Part shown: positions 8,515-19,972 of the stretch, one piece after another
Position numbering within the stretch: position 1 is the first letter of the stretch
How the letters are laid out: every line of letters begins with the position of its first letter
Source: Acidobacteriota bacterium
Lineage (GTDB): Bacteria; Acidobacteriota; Terriglobia; Acidiferrales; UBA7541
Length of the DNA: 64,000 nt
Direction: 5' to 3'
NCBI GenBank assembly: GCA_013289665.1
Contig: JABCZN010000004.1
Coordinates: 62,001-126,000, forward strand
Notes under the pieces: model-generated
Database searches by the model: none
What the model was told of the DNA's origin: nothing
What the model saw: only the letters and a program-made list of their open reading frames with translations
Made by a program: the position numbers and the translations under genes

Positions 8515-10296
8515 TTACGGCTTTCCCCGAGGTGCCATCGGCCGAATCTTTTCCGCGGGCACAATTCCCTGGCCTTCCAGCACACTGTAAAACTTGTCGG
8601 CCTCCAGGTTCTTCATCGTTTCCACCGCGCCTGAAGGCCAGCGTATCTCCAGGCTCTCGATTTTCGTGGCCGTTCCCAATCCGAAGTGCACGCGCAGGTC
8701 GTTTTGCGACAGGTAGCTGCCACCGCTGTGAATCTCGTCGGTTTGCGTCATGCCGCCGGCCACAAGTTTCAGCCGCGCGCCAATCGCCAGGCGATTGCTC
8801 GTCGTTCCAGCCAGTTCGAAACTGACCGAGTGACGTCCCGCCAGCCCGGGATTCCGCAGCACCATCGGACTCCCCTGCAAATCTTCCACGACCAGATCCA
8901 TGTTGCCGTCATTGAAAAGATCGCCGACCGCCAACCCTCGTGAAGCACGCGGCTCCGCAATCGCCGCGCCAGACTGATCGCTGGCATCGCAAAACGTTCC
9001 GTCGCCCTGGTTGTATTGCACCAGTTTCGGCTCACGATAGCGTGCTCCAGTCTCGAGCGTGTCCACCTGCGGATACACGTGGCCGTTCACCGTGACCAGA
9101 TCCAGCCAACCATCGTTGTCCAGATCCACAAACGCCACCCCCCATTTCACGAACGGCACCGATGGCAACCCGATTCCAGACGGGTAGGAAACATCTTGAA
9201 AGTCCCACTTGCCGTCGTTGCGATAGAGCGGGCTGTTGTCCAACGCAAAATTCGTCACCACCAGCGAAGGGCGGCCCGTGTGCAGGTAATCTCCAACCGC
9301 AACGCCCATGCTAGCCTGTTCGTGGCCGTCTTCACCGAGCGCGGTGCCGGATTCCAACCCAATGTCGGTGAATTTTCCCTTTCCATCATTGCGGTAGAGA
9401 AAACTTGCGGTCGAATCGTTAGCGACAAAAATATCCGGCCGCCCGGTGTTGTTGAAGTCGGCCCACACGGTAGTCAGCCCGTAGTAGCCGCTGGGATCAT
9501 CCACGCCCGCCTTTTTCGAAACATCCGTAAAGGTGCCGTCGCCATTGTTGTGAAACAGCGAATCGCCCGCGCCTTTCAGGCCGCGGGGTCCGCACTGCAC
9601 ATCAATCCCCATGTATTTGCAGGTGACGCTGCTGCCGAAAGCGGGTGGGTGATGAATATCGAGGTCGACGTAGTTAGCGACCATCAAGTCCAGAAAGCCA
9701 TCGCCATCGTAGTCGCCAAACGCCGCGCCGGTGGAAAATCGTCCATCGCGCACGCCAGCCTTGGCAGTAACATCCGTAAAAGTGCCGTCCCCATTGTTGT
9801 GATACAGCACATTGCCGCCGTAGCAGGTCACATAAATGTCCGGCCAGCCATCATTGTCGTAGTCGCCGACCGCGCCACCCATCGCGAAGCACGGCTTGCC
9901 GATGCCCGCCTTGTCCGTGACATCGGTGAACGTGCCGTCGTGATTGTTGTGGTAAAGCGCCCCGCGCGCGTGCTGCCCATTCAACGCCATCTCTACCGTT
10001 GGTGCGTTGGTGAAATAAATATCCAGCCAACCGTCGCGGTCATAATCGAGCAGCAGCACGCCGCCGCTCATGGACTCGATGATGTAGCGACTCTCCGGCG
10101 CGGAAGTGTGCGAAAAGCGAATTCCCGCTTTTTCAGTGACGTCTTCAAACTGCGGAACAATCCGGCCCCTACACTTGATCGTCTTCGCCGTCCGAGGCGG
10201 CGGTGACCCCTGCGCCACGCCCTGCGCCCATCCCCCCGGCGTCGCCACCAGCGCCGCAATCAACAGCATCCCGCCGCGAGTCGTCACCTTCAACAC
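8515..10296 (-). CDS. Secreted CRTAC1-like FG-GAP/VCBS repeat protein with ASPIC/UnbV domain
   Basis: The 593-residue product has a signal peptide, then a series of FG-GAP (integrin-like) repeats with calcium-type loops such as DYDRDGWLDIYF, DYDNDGWPDIYV, DYDGDGFLDLMV and DLDNDGWLDLVT, and a C-terminal ASPIC/UnbV domain (about 490-575: GGSYLSQNDLRVHFGLG). The whole protein is a predicted seven-bladed propeller outside the cytoplasm. The start is GTG at 10296; an ATG 27 bases downstream would also leave a signal peptide. Function is not established. Such genes are abundant in Acidobacteriota. Confidence 0.88.
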   Translation of the reverse strand: MLKVTTRGGMLLIAALVATPGGWAQGVAQGSPPPRTAKTIKCRGRIVPQFEDVTEKAGIRFSHTSAPESRYIIESMSGGVLLLDYDRDGWLDIYFTNAPTVEMALNGQHARGALYHNNHDGTFTDVTDKAGIGKPCFAMGGAVGDYDNDGWPDIYVTCYGGNVLYHNNGDGTFTDVTAKAGVRDGRFSTGAAFGDYDGDGFLDLMVANYVDLDIHHPPAFGSSVTCKYMGIDVQCGPRGLKGAGDSLFHNNGDGTFTDVSKKAGVDDPSGYYGLTTVWADFNNTGRPDIFVANDSTASFLYRNDGKGKFTDIGLESGTALGEDGHEQASMGVAVGDYLHTGRPSLVVTNFALDNSPLYRNDGKWDFQDVSYPSGIGLPSVPFVKWGVAFVDLDNDGWLDLVTVNGHVYPQVDTLETGARYREPKLVQYNQGDGTFCDASDQSGAAIAEPRASRGLAVGDLFNDGNMDLVVEDLQGSPMVLRNPGLAGRHSVSFELAGTTSNRLAIGARLKLVAGGMTQTDEIHSGGSYLSQNDLRVHFGLGTATKIESLEIRWPSGAVETMKNLEADKFYSVLEGQGIVPAEKIRPMAPRGKP

Positions 10297-10468
10297 CGGA
10301 ATTCACCGAGCGTTTCGCCACAAATCATTTTCAAAAGAAGCTCCGTCTGCTGTCCCCAACCCGCGTTATTGTATACCGAAGCTCCCACCGGCTGGACACG
10401 CCCTCGGCAGTGTGCGAGGCTAAACTCGTCCGCGCTTAGACTGACTCGTTACCCTGAGGAGACCCTTC

Positions 10469-10789
10469 ATGAAATCAAGATTTTTCATTCTGCCCGCGCT
10501 GGCCCTGCTGGCCGCTTCCTTTGCTTCGCCCGCCGATGGATCGTGGACCGGCTGGATTTCCGACGACATGTGCGGCGCGAAAAATGCCCAGGAAGGCGGC
10601 GGGGAATGCGCATCCAGATGCGTGAAGGAGCACGGCGCCAAGTATGTCTTCGTGAACGAAAGCGACAAGAAGGTCTACACGATTGACGCGCAGGACAGAG
10701 TTGCACCCCATGCCGGCCACCATGTGGTCGTGAAAGGCACCGTGGACGGCAGCGCCCTGAAGCTCACCAGCATCGAAATGGCCAAGTAG
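10469..10789 (+). CDS. Small secreted cysteine-containing protein (DUF5818-like)
   Basis: This 106-residue protein has a clear signal peptide (MKSRFFILPALALLAASFAS) after a strong GAGGAG ribosome site. The mature part begins SWTGWISDDMCGAKNA and holds three cysteines (MCG, ECASRC), followed by a small beta-rich domain with HHVVVKGTVDG. I know this pattern from many short secreted acidobacterial proteins annotated DUF5818, but assign it from memory. Role unknown. A good intrinsic terminator follows at 10812-10846, so it is a single-gene unit. Confidence 0.75.
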   Translation: MKSRFFILPALALLAASFASPADGSWTGWISDDMCGAKNAQEGGGECASRCVKEHGAKYVFVNESDKKVYTIDAQDRVAPHAGHHVVVKGTVDGSALKLTSIEMAK

Positions 10790-10811
10790 GCGATTTCGCG
10801 AGATATCCCGC

Positions 10812-10846
10812 ACGGGCAGGAACATTCTTCCTGCCCGTTCTGTTTT
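10812..10846 (+). terminator. Intrinsic terminator of the small secreted protein gene
   Basis: An 11-bp perfect stem (ACGGGCAGGAA at 10812-10822 with its complement at 10828-10838) around a 5-base loop, followed by TCTGTTTT. It lies 23 bases past the stop codon and 38 bases before nagA, so it separates the two rightward genes. Confidence 0.8.
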
Positions 10847-10883
10847 GCGGCCAGCGGGATTTCCGCTACGATAAAAGGTCGCC

Positions 10884-12047
10884 ATGTCCACAACTCTCCT
10901 TCATGCTGCCCGCGCTTTCACCCCCGTCACGGAAATTCCGGATGCTGCAATTCTTTTTCGCGACGGCGTGATCGAAACCATCGGGCCGCGCGCCGCGGTC
11001 ACTCTGCCCGCCGGCGCGCGCGAAATCATCGCTACGGACAAAATCGCTACGCCAGGCTTCCTCGACGTGCACATCCACGGCGCGGGCGGCCATGACGTCA
11101 TGGAAGCAACCGGAGACGCGCTCAGAGCCGTGTCGCGCATGGTAGCCAATCACGGCACCACTTCCTTCGTCGCCACCACAGCCACCGCCAGCACGGAATC
11201 CATCTGCCGCAGCGCCGAAGGCATCGCCGGCTACATTTCCCGCCAGCACCATTCCGATGATTGCCGCGCCGATGTCCTCGGCATCCATTTTGAAGGTCCC
11301 TTCATCAGCTCTGTGCGCCGCGGCGTGCATCCCAAAGAATTTCTGAAACTTCCTTCCGCCGACCTGCTCGAACAGTTTGTTGCCGCTGCGAAGGGGAACG
11401 CGCAAATTCTTACCATCGCTCCGGAACTTTTGGGCGCCATGCCCTGCATTGACGCCGCACGGAAGGCCGGCCTCGTCGTCGCCATCGGCCACACCGACGC
11501 CACCTACGAACAGGCTCGCGCCGCCATCGCTCGCGGCGCGCATCACGCCGTCCACGTCTACAACGCCATGCGCCCGTTCTCGCATCGCGATTCCGGCGTG
11601 ATCGGCGCGGTGCTCACCACGCCGGAAGTCACCGCTGAACTGATTGCCGACGGCGTGCACGTGGACGAAACTGCCATGCGACTGCTGTTGCAGGCCAAGG
11701 GCGCGGCGGGCGTGATCCTTGTCAGTGACGGCATCTCCGCCACGGGGATGCCCGACGGGAAATATACTCTCGGAACTTTTGAAGTGACGGTCAGCGGCGG
11801 GGTGGCCCGAAACACGGAGGGCAAGCTGGCAGGCTCCACGCTGACGCTAGACCGCGCGCTACGGAACATAGTGACTCTCGGCGTGCCCCTGCCCGACGCG
11901 CTGCGTATGCTGACGCTGAATCCTGCCACCCTGCTCGGCATCGAGTTCAAGAAGGGCTCGCTGCGCCCCGGTTCCGACGCCGACATCCTGCTGCTCGACG
12001 ATAGTTTGAACGTAACGCAAACCTGGACCCGCGGCCTAACCGGCTAG
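10884..12047 (+). CDS. nagA: N-acetylglucosamine-6-phosphate deacetylase
   Basis: 387 residues, normal NagA length. It is an amidohydrolase with metal and active-site residues in recognisable NagA motifs: HIHGAGGHD, HFEGPF, AIGHTDATYEQ, HHAVHVYNAM and LVSDGISATG (catalytic Asp). It hydrolyses GlcNAc-6-phosphate to glucosamine-6-phosphate and acetate in cytoplasmic amino-sugar or peptidoglycan recycling. No nagB or nag transporter is next to it; it is probably transcribed alone. Confidence 0.93.
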   Translation: MSTTLLHAARAFTPVTEIPDAAILFRDGVIETIGPRAAVTLPAGAREIIATDKIATPGFLDVHIHGAGGHDVMEATGDALRAVSRMVANHGTTSFVATTATASTESICRSAEGIAGYISRQHHSDDCRADVLGIHFEGPFISSVRRGVHPKEFLKLPSADLLEQFVAAAKGNAQILTIAPELLGAMPCIDAARKAGLVVAIGHTDATYEQARAAIARGAHHAVHVYNAMRPFSHRDSGVIGAVLTTPEVTAELIADGVHVDETAMRLLLQAKGAAGVILVSDGISATGMPDGKYTLGTFEVTVSGGVARNTEGKLAGSTLTLDRALRNIVTLGVPLPDALRMLTLNPATLLGIEFKKGSLRPGSDADILLLDDSLNVTQTWTRGLTG

Positions 12048-12090
12048 GACTTGCATGGAAACTTCGCGCTCGGGAAACCAGCTGGGAGTT

Positions 12091-12345
12091 TTACTTGTTC
12101 AGGGGAATGTTCAGCTCATCCGCAAGTTGGCTGGCATTAAAAGGGCTGCATGCGAAATAGCGCTCGCCGACCTTAAGCGTCGGGATTTTCCGCTTTCCGT
12201 TATTCACGCGAAGGACCAGTTCTTCGCTTTCTTCATCTTCTTCGATATTGATTTCGCGAAATTGCACGCCGCGCTGATTCAGGAAATTCTTCACCCGGCG
12301 GCAGTCCGGGCACCATCCTGCGCTGTATATCGTGATCGGTTCCAT
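12091..12345 (-). CDS. Glutaredoxin-like protein
   Basis: An 84-residue thioredoxin-fold protein beginning MEPITIYSAGWCPDC, with the redox motif CPDC at residues 12-15 and the conserved KIPTLKVG cis-Pro loop. ATG 12345 was chosen over one 36 bases upstream because it starts at the first beta strand. It probably reduces disulfides or glutathione-type mixed disulfides in the cytoplasm. It lies 77 bases downstream of atpC on the same strand with no obvious terminator between, so read-through from the ATP synthase operon is possible. Confidence 0.85.
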   Translation of the reverse strand: MEPITIYSAGWCPDCRRVKNFLNQRGVQFREINIEEDEESEELVLRVNNGKRKIPTLKVGERYFACSPFNASQLADELNIPLNK

Positions 12346-12422
12346 GCTCCGCTCCACCGCATTCGATGTCGCCAGGCGCACTGGCGTCGCATTACCAAAC
12401 TAAGGGACAGAAACGCACACAG

Positions 12423-12860
12423 TTAGCGGGATTCGACTAAAACGCTGTGGCGTTTTCGCGCCACCTGAATGCGGATCAGCGAGCGCTGCAACGCGATATT
12501 TGCGCGGTCCCAATCCAGGTTCGAGTCGCCGGCCGACAGCCGCTTCTCCGCCCGCGCCTTGGCCAGCTCGGCGCGCGCCAGGTCGATCTCCTCGGCGCGC
12601 TCCGCGGTTTCCGCCAGCACCGTCACGCGATCGGGCAGCACTTCCGCAAATCCGCTGACGACTGCGAGCACAACCGGCTGGCTCGAGGCGCTCGTCCGGT
12701 AAGACAGCTCCCCAATCCCCAATTCCGTCATCAGTGGTGCGTGCCCCGGCAGGATTCCTAGCTGGCCGTCCAGTCCCGGCATGGTAACTTCCACCACGGA
12801 TTCCCGCAGAAGTTGCCGCTCCGGTGTCACGACGATCAGTTGGATGGATTCGGGAAGCAT
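12423..12860 (-). CDS. atpC: ATP synthase F1 epsilon subunit
   Basis: 145 residues with the epsilon beta-sandwich start (LIVVTPERQLLRE, GILPGHAPLMTELG) and a C-terminal two-helix domain rich in Glu/Ala/Arg. Epsilon couples gamma rotation to the F1 head and can inhibit ATP hydrolysis. Last gene of the ATP synthase operon, 7 bases after atpD. Confidence 0.95.
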   Translation of the reverse strand: MLPESIQLIVVTPERQLLRESVVEVTMPGLDGQLGILPGHAPLMTELGIGELSYRTSASSQPVVLAVVSGFAEVLPDRVTVLAETAERAEEIDLARAELAKARAEKRLSAGDSNLDWDRANIALQRSLIRIQVARKRHSVLVESR

Positions 12861-12867
12861 TTCGATC

Positions 12868-14313
<1,446 letters not shown>

Positions 14314-14321
14314 TTATGCTC

Positions 14322-15197
14322 CTACGCGGTGTATGAAGCGCCGCTGACAATTTCGATAATTTCCTTGGTAATCGCTGCTTGCCGGACCTTGTTCATGTGC
14401 AGCGTCAGGCCTTCGATCACTTCGCCGGCGTTCTTGGTGGCCGCTTCCATAGCCGTCATGCGCGCGGCATGCTCCGCCGCGCAGGATTCCAGCATACTGC
14501 GTAGCACTTGCGTCTCCACGTAGCGGGGCAGCAATCGGGCCAGCAACTGTTGTTCCGGCTGCTCATAGATGTAATCAATTTGGGAAGAGGCGGCCTCGGC
14601 TTCCGTTTCTTCGCCCGTCGAAATCTTTTCCACGGGAAGAAGTTTTTCCACCGTCAAGTCCGCGGAAATCACGTTCTTGAATTCGCTGAACACCATATAC
14701 ACGGCGTCCACTTTTTCTTCCACATACAAATCCGTCACCAGCTTCGAAATCTCGCGTGCAATTCCGTAGTTCACCTTCGACAACACGTTCACGTACTCGC
14801 CTGCAAACGTGAATCCGGCCCGCCGCATCGCGTCGCGACCCTTTTTCCCGATCGGGATCAGCGTGAATTTCTTTCCAGGCTTGCTGCGATAAAATTCCGC
14901 CGCCTTTTTCAATATGTTGGTGTTGAACGCCCCCGCCAGCCCTCGCTCGCCGGAAAGCACCAGCACCAGGATGCGCTCTTCGGCTCGTTTGGCGAGCAGC
15001 GGATGCTCTGGCGATTCAATGCGCGCCATCGTCGAACGCAGCACGCGCACCAGTTCCTTCGCATAAGGACGCGCCGCCAGCGCCGCTTCCTGCGCCCGTC
15101 GCAATCTCGCCGCAGCCACGAACTTCATCGCGCGTGTAATCTGCTGGGTGTTTTTCACCGAGCGGATGCGGCGCCGGAAATCGAGTAATGTGGGCAT
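14322..15197 (-). CDS. atpG: ATP synthase F1 gamma subunit
   Basis: 291 residues. The N-terminus has RIRSVKNTQQITRAMKFVAA, the hallmark of gamma, and the C-terminus has SCAAEHAARMTAMEAATKNA followed by MNKVRQAAITKEIIEIVSGA. Gamma is the rotating central stalk inside the alpha3-beta3 ring. It lies 28 bases downstream of atpA. Confidence 0.97.
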   Translation of the reverse strand: MPTLLDFRRRIRSVKNTQQITRAMKFVAAARLRRAQEAALAARPYAKELVRVLRSTMARIESPEHPLLAKRAEERILVLVLSGERGLAGAFNTNILKKAAEFYRSKPGKKFTLIPIGKKGRDAMRRAGFTFAGEYVNVLSKVNYGIAREISKLVTDLYVEEKVDAVYMVFSEFKNVISADLTVEKLLPVEKISTGEETEAEAASSQIDYIYEQPEQQLLARLLPRYVETQVLRSMLESCAAEHAARMTAMEAATKNAGEVIEGLTLHMNKVRQAAITKEIIEIVSGASYTA

Positions 15198-15225
15198 GGT
15201 CTCTGCTTAAGCCTGGCTCCTCCTG

Positions 15226-16761
<1,536 letters not shown>

Positions 16762-16782
16762 GCCTGCTCCGTTCCCGAATGC

Positions 16783-17319
16783 CTATTCCGCGGCCAGCCG
16801 TGCCCGCATCTGGTTCAGCCGGTTTCGCACCGTGCCGTCGTAAATTGTGTCGCCGATGCGGACCAACGCGCCGCCCAGCAATGCCGGATCCAGCGAATAG
16901 CTTGCTTGAATCTTTTTCCCCGTAAGGCCTTCGAGCGTCTGCTGTAATCTGGCTTTCTGCGGAGCGGACAGTTCGGCCGCCGAGGTCACTTCCGCTTCTG
17001 CAACGCCCTGCCGTTGCCGGATTACCGTTTCAAACGTCTCCAGAATTTCCGGCAACAAATGCGTCCGCTGGTTATCCACCACGATAAACAGAAAATTCCG
17101 CACGATGCGGCTGGCGCCAAGGCGTGCTGCCAGCTTTTCGATCACGCCGTGCTTCGCCGTGCGCTCCACTGCCGGACTGCTCAACACACTGCGCAGCTCC
17201 GCGGATTCACGATACGCTGCGCCAAAATCCTCCAACTGCTTCTTCACCGGCTCCGCCGCGCCCTGTTCGAGCGCGACATCCGCCAGCGCCGTCGCGTATT
17301 GCAGGCTCGCCGACCTCAA
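16783..17319 (-). CDS. atpH: ATP synthase delta subunit
   Basis: 178 residues, typical of delta: YATALADVALEQGA near the N-terminus, RNFLFIVVDNQR in the middle, and a C-terminal DPALLGGALVRIGDTIYDGTV segment. Delta ties the peripheral stalk (b/b') to the top of F1. Its start codon overlaps the atpF stop by 4 bases (17316-17319), implying translational coupling and the expected 1:1 type stoichiometry control. Confidence 0.95.
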   Translation of the reverse strand: MRSASLQYATALADVALEQGAAEPVKKQLEDFGAAYRESAELRSVLSSPAVERTAKHGVIEKLAARLGASRIVRNFLFIVVDNQRTHLLPEILETFETVIRQRQGVAEAEVTSAAELSAPQKARLQQTLEGLTGKKIQASYSLDPALLGGALVRIGDTIYDGTVRNRLNQMRARLAAE

Positions 17320-17900
17320 TTCGGCCTCCCCTCGAAGCTCTGCAGGAAGCCGCTGATCATCGCTTCCTCGACCGCCGGCGTCATCTGCTTGGCCACCAGC
17401 GATTCCGCCCCATCCACCGCCAGAGTCGCCGCCAGTTCTTTCAGTTCCACGCGAGCCGCGCGCTCGGCCGCTTCAATTTCCGCTTTGGTCGCCGCGCGAA
17501 TTTTCTCCACGTCCAAGACCGTCGCTCCGCGCAAGCGTTCCACTTCCGCCGCCGCGTCGCGCTGCGCCTGAGCGCGGAACTCCGCAATCTCCTTCTCCAG
17601 GCGGCCCATTTTCGTAACGGCTTCCTCGAGCTTGCGCTCCGCCTCAACTCTTGCCGCAGTCGCTTTGCTGATTGCGGAGCTGATCTGATCCGCATTGCGG
17701 CGAAACACAGGCGGCAGCAATTTCCCAAAAACCCAGTAAACGAGCCCGGCCAGGATTACAAAGTGGATCCACTTGAAAATCATCTCGAGGGATTCGCCCG
17801 CCGGATTGCCGCCTTCTTCCGCTCCAAACACCGCCACGGCGGAAAACAGGCCAAACGCGCACACAACAAGACTGCAATAGACGCTCCGCGCGTGCTTCAT
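17316..17900 (-). CDS. atpF: ATP synthase F0 b-type subunit with signal-like N-terminal extension
   Basis: 194 residues. After a hydrophobic N-terminal segment that looks like a signal peptide (about residues 6-26, VYCSLVVCAFGLFSAVAVFG then AEEGG) comes a second membrane segment (WIHFVILAGLVYWVFG, about 45-60) and a long charged coiled coil, the peripheral stalk. Known b subunits often have one membrane helix, so the extra segment is either cleaved or a second span. It overlaps atpF' and atpH by 4 bases each. Assignment as b rather than b' follows gene order and is soft. Confidence 0.9.
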   Translation of the reverse strand: MKHARSVYCSLVVCAFGLFSAVAVFGAEEGGNPAGESLEMIFKWIHFVILAGLVYWVFGKLLPPVFRRNADQISSAISKATAARVEAERKLEEAVTKMGRLEKEIAEFRAQAQRDAAAEVERLRGATVLDVEKIRAATKAEIEAAERAARVELKELAATLAVDGAESLVAKQMTPAVEEAMISGFLQSFEGRPN

Positions 17901-18373
17901 CGGGCCTCTCTCGTGGGGTTGCCGGGAGCTGGTGAGGATGCAAGGACCCGGCGCGCAATTTCCGCCGCAAGTTGCCCCGTGAGGGCTTCGATCTCTTTTT
18001 TCGCCCCGGCGAACTCTCCGGCCACGCGCTCTTTCGCGGCGTTCACTTCACCATCCGCCTTGGCGCGCGCCTGTTTGAGCATCGCGGCGCGCTCTTCCAT
18101 CCATTTTCTGCGGTCGGCTTCCTGTTCCGCATACACCTTGGCGCGGGCCTGCCGCAGAGCTTCTTCGTACAAGCGCACTTTTTCCGCCGCCGCAGCCTGC
18201 GCCGCTTCCGCGGCCTTTTGCGCGCCGATCGTACGCGCGTCGCGCTCCGCCATCACCTTCAGCAACGGCTGGAAGAAAATCGACCGCATGATGACGTAGA
18301 AAAGGAGGACGATGACCGCTACGGGCACAGCCCGGAGGAACAGTTCGCCAAGTTGGTGAACCAAATCAGACAT
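17897..18373 (-). CDS. atpF': ATP synthase F0 b'-type subunit
   Basis: 158 residues: one membrane helix (VAVIVLLFYVIMRSIFF, about 17-33) followed by the b-type motif QPLLKVMAERDART and a long alanine/lysine/glutamate coiled coil to the C-terminus. A second b-like gene next to atpF suggests a b/b' heterodimer stalk. It is the first gene of the operon; subunits a (atpB) and c (atpE), usually upstream, are not here, and a rightward gene follows instead. Confidence 0.88.
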   Translation of the reverse strand: MSDLVHQLGELFLRAVPVAVIVLLFYVIMRSIFFQPLLKVMAERDARTIGAQKAAEAAQAAAAEKVRLYEEALRQARAKVYAEQEADRRKWMEERAAMLKQARAKADGEVNAAKERVAGEFAGAKKEIEALTGQLAAEIARRVLASSPAPGNPTREAR

Positions 18374-18471
18374 GAAAATGTTTCGCCTAAAATTTCAGGA
18401 AGGCAGCCACGCCGAACCCCCGACCCGGTGGGAGCATACGGTGGGCCTTCTGCCGCCTTACGGAACAATAA

Positions 18472-18501
18472 TTTATATCATTCGCAACGGCTTTCCGTCA
18501 A
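18472..18501 (-). promoter_or_regulatory. Likely sigma70-type promoter of the ATP synthase operon
   Basis: On the minus strand, -35 TTGACG (18496-18501) and -10 TATAAA (18472-18477) are separated by 18 bases. It would start transcription about 95 bases upstream of atpF'. The same intergenic region holds a TATAAT at 18545-18550 facing metC, but no good -35 at normal spacing for it. Confidence 0.6.
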
Positions 18502-18604
18502 CGAAACGCCTTGCGCTCAGGAGTACGAAAATCGCGTTCCTCGCTATAATTCCAAAGCACTTCCAATGCGCGCCCGTCGGCCAATTTGGCGTGCGGGAGT
18601 CTCC

Positions 18605-19771
18605 ATGACCAAGACCTGGCAAACCAAACTGATCCACTCTGACGCCATAATTCCCACCGGCTACAAATCCCTGGCCACACCCGTTTTTCGCGGCTCCACC
18701 ACCTTGTTTCCTTCCGCCTCCTCCGTCAACGACACCTGGGACCAGCGCAAAGTGGGCTACACTTACGGCCTTTACGGCACGCCCACCGCCCTCGAACTTG
18801 CCGCGCGCATCTGCGAACTTGAATCCGGCAAGCACACCGTCCTCGCTCCCGGCGGACAGGCCGCCATTTCGCTCATCAATCTCGCGCTGCTGCAGGGTGG
18901 CGACCACATCCTGGTCCCTGCGAGCGTCTACTACCCGAACCGCAAGCTCACCGGGCAACTGCTATCGCGTTTCGGGGTCACCGCCACCTTTTACGATCCG
19001 CTGATCGGCGCGGGAATTTCAGCGCTCATCCAGGAAAACACGCGCCTCATTTGGACCGAATCCCCCGGCTCGATCACTATGGAAGTTCAGGATATTCCCG
19101 CCCTCGCCACCGCCGCTCACGCGCGCAACGTCAGGGTCGTCCTCGACAACACTTGGTCCGCCGGCGTGCTTTTCGATGCCTTCGCCCACGGCGTGGACAT
19201 CACCATGCAAGCCGTCACCAAATATATCGGCGGCCACAGCGACCTGCTGCTCGGCTCCGTCACCGTCTCTGACGACGCCATCCATCAGCGCCTCGGCGCG
19301 GCGCAGCAGATGCTCGGCCTCGCCGTCTCGCCCGACGACTGCAGCCTCGCCCTTCGCGGTCTGCAAACGCTCGCCGTGCGCCTCTCGGCCATCGAAAACT
19401 CCGCGCTCGCCGTCGCCAAATGGCTCGCCGATCGCCCCGAAGTCGAGCTCGTCCTTCACCCCGCACTGCCCGCCTGCCCGGGCCACGAAATCTGGAAGCG
19501 CGATTTCCTTGGCTCTTCGGGCGTATTTTCGCTGGTCTTCAAGACCGGCCCCACGCAGGAGCAGGTCTTCGCTTTTGTTGACGCTCTGAAACTGTTCAAG
19601 GTGGGTTACAGCTGGGCAGGGGTCACAAGTCTCGCCGTCGCCTACAACATCGGCCGCATTCCCGGCCGGCCTCCCTACAATCACCGCATCGTCCGCCTCA
19701 ACATCGGCCTTGAATCCACCACCGACCTCATCGCCGATTTGGAGCAAGCGCTCTCAAAATTGCGCGCCTGA
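18605..19771 (+). CDS. metC: Cystathionine beta-lyase (Cys/Met metabolism PLP enzyme)
   Basis: 388 residues. The start at 18605 (MTKTWQTKLIHSD) fits the family; a longer open frame back to 17972 is just the antisense of the atp genes. PLP-enzyme features are visible: YTYGLYGTPT, APGGQAAISL, the Asp in VVLDNTWSAG and the Schiff-base lysine in VTKYIGGHSDLLLG. The sequence is closer to MetC (which cleaves cystathionine to homocysteine, pyruvate and ammonia) than to cystathionine gamma-synthase, but related lyases cannot be excluded. It is transcribed divergently from the ATP synthase operon, with a TATAAT at 18545-18550 as its probable -10. Confidence 0.85.
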   Translation: MTKTWQTKLIHSDAIIPTGYKSLATPVFRGSTTLFPSASSVNDTWDQRKVGYTYGLYGTPTALELAARICELESGKHTVLAPGGQAAISLINLALLQGGDHILVPASVYYPNRKLTGQLLSRFGVTATFYDPLIGAGISALIQENTRLIWTESPGSITMEVQDIPALATAAHARNVRVVLDNTWSAGVLFDAFAHGVDITMQAVTKYIGGHSDLLLGSVTVSDDAIHQRLGAAQQMLGLAVSPDDCSLALRGLQTLAVRLSAIENSALAVAKWLADRPEVELVLHPALPACPGHEIWKRDFLGSSGVFSLVFKTGPTQEQVFAFVDALKLFKVGYSWAGVTSLAVAYNIGRIPGRPPYNHRIVRLNIGLESTTDLIADLEQALSKLRA

Positions 19772-19846
19772 CGGTTTTTGAGGCTCCGCTTTTACGGCGA
19801 AATCAGCATCTTCCGGTCAACTTTTGCGCGAGCGTGTCATCCGGAG

Positions 19847-19866
19847 GGCATCCGAGAAGGATGGCC
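19847..19866. repeat. Short hairpin repeat, GCATCCGAGAAGGATGG type
   Basis: A 20-base inverted repeat with 6-7 bp arms around GAGAA, lying between convergent genes. A near-identical hairpin with GATAA in the loop is at 42885-42905, so this appears to be a dispersed element. Confidence 0.5.
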
Positions 19867-19972
19867 TCAGGGCCTCAACCCAAAGCTTCGCTAGGAACGC
19901 AGATTTGAGGACAATCCCGGCTTACAGCCAGAATCTCCGCCTTGTTCGAGTAACGGAAGACGCGACGCGCCC

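Noticed and set aside
17972..18604. A long N-terminal extension of metC
   Set aside because: It is the antisense of atpF' and reads as Arg/Phe/Ala-rich filler; the family start and a -10 box fit 18605.
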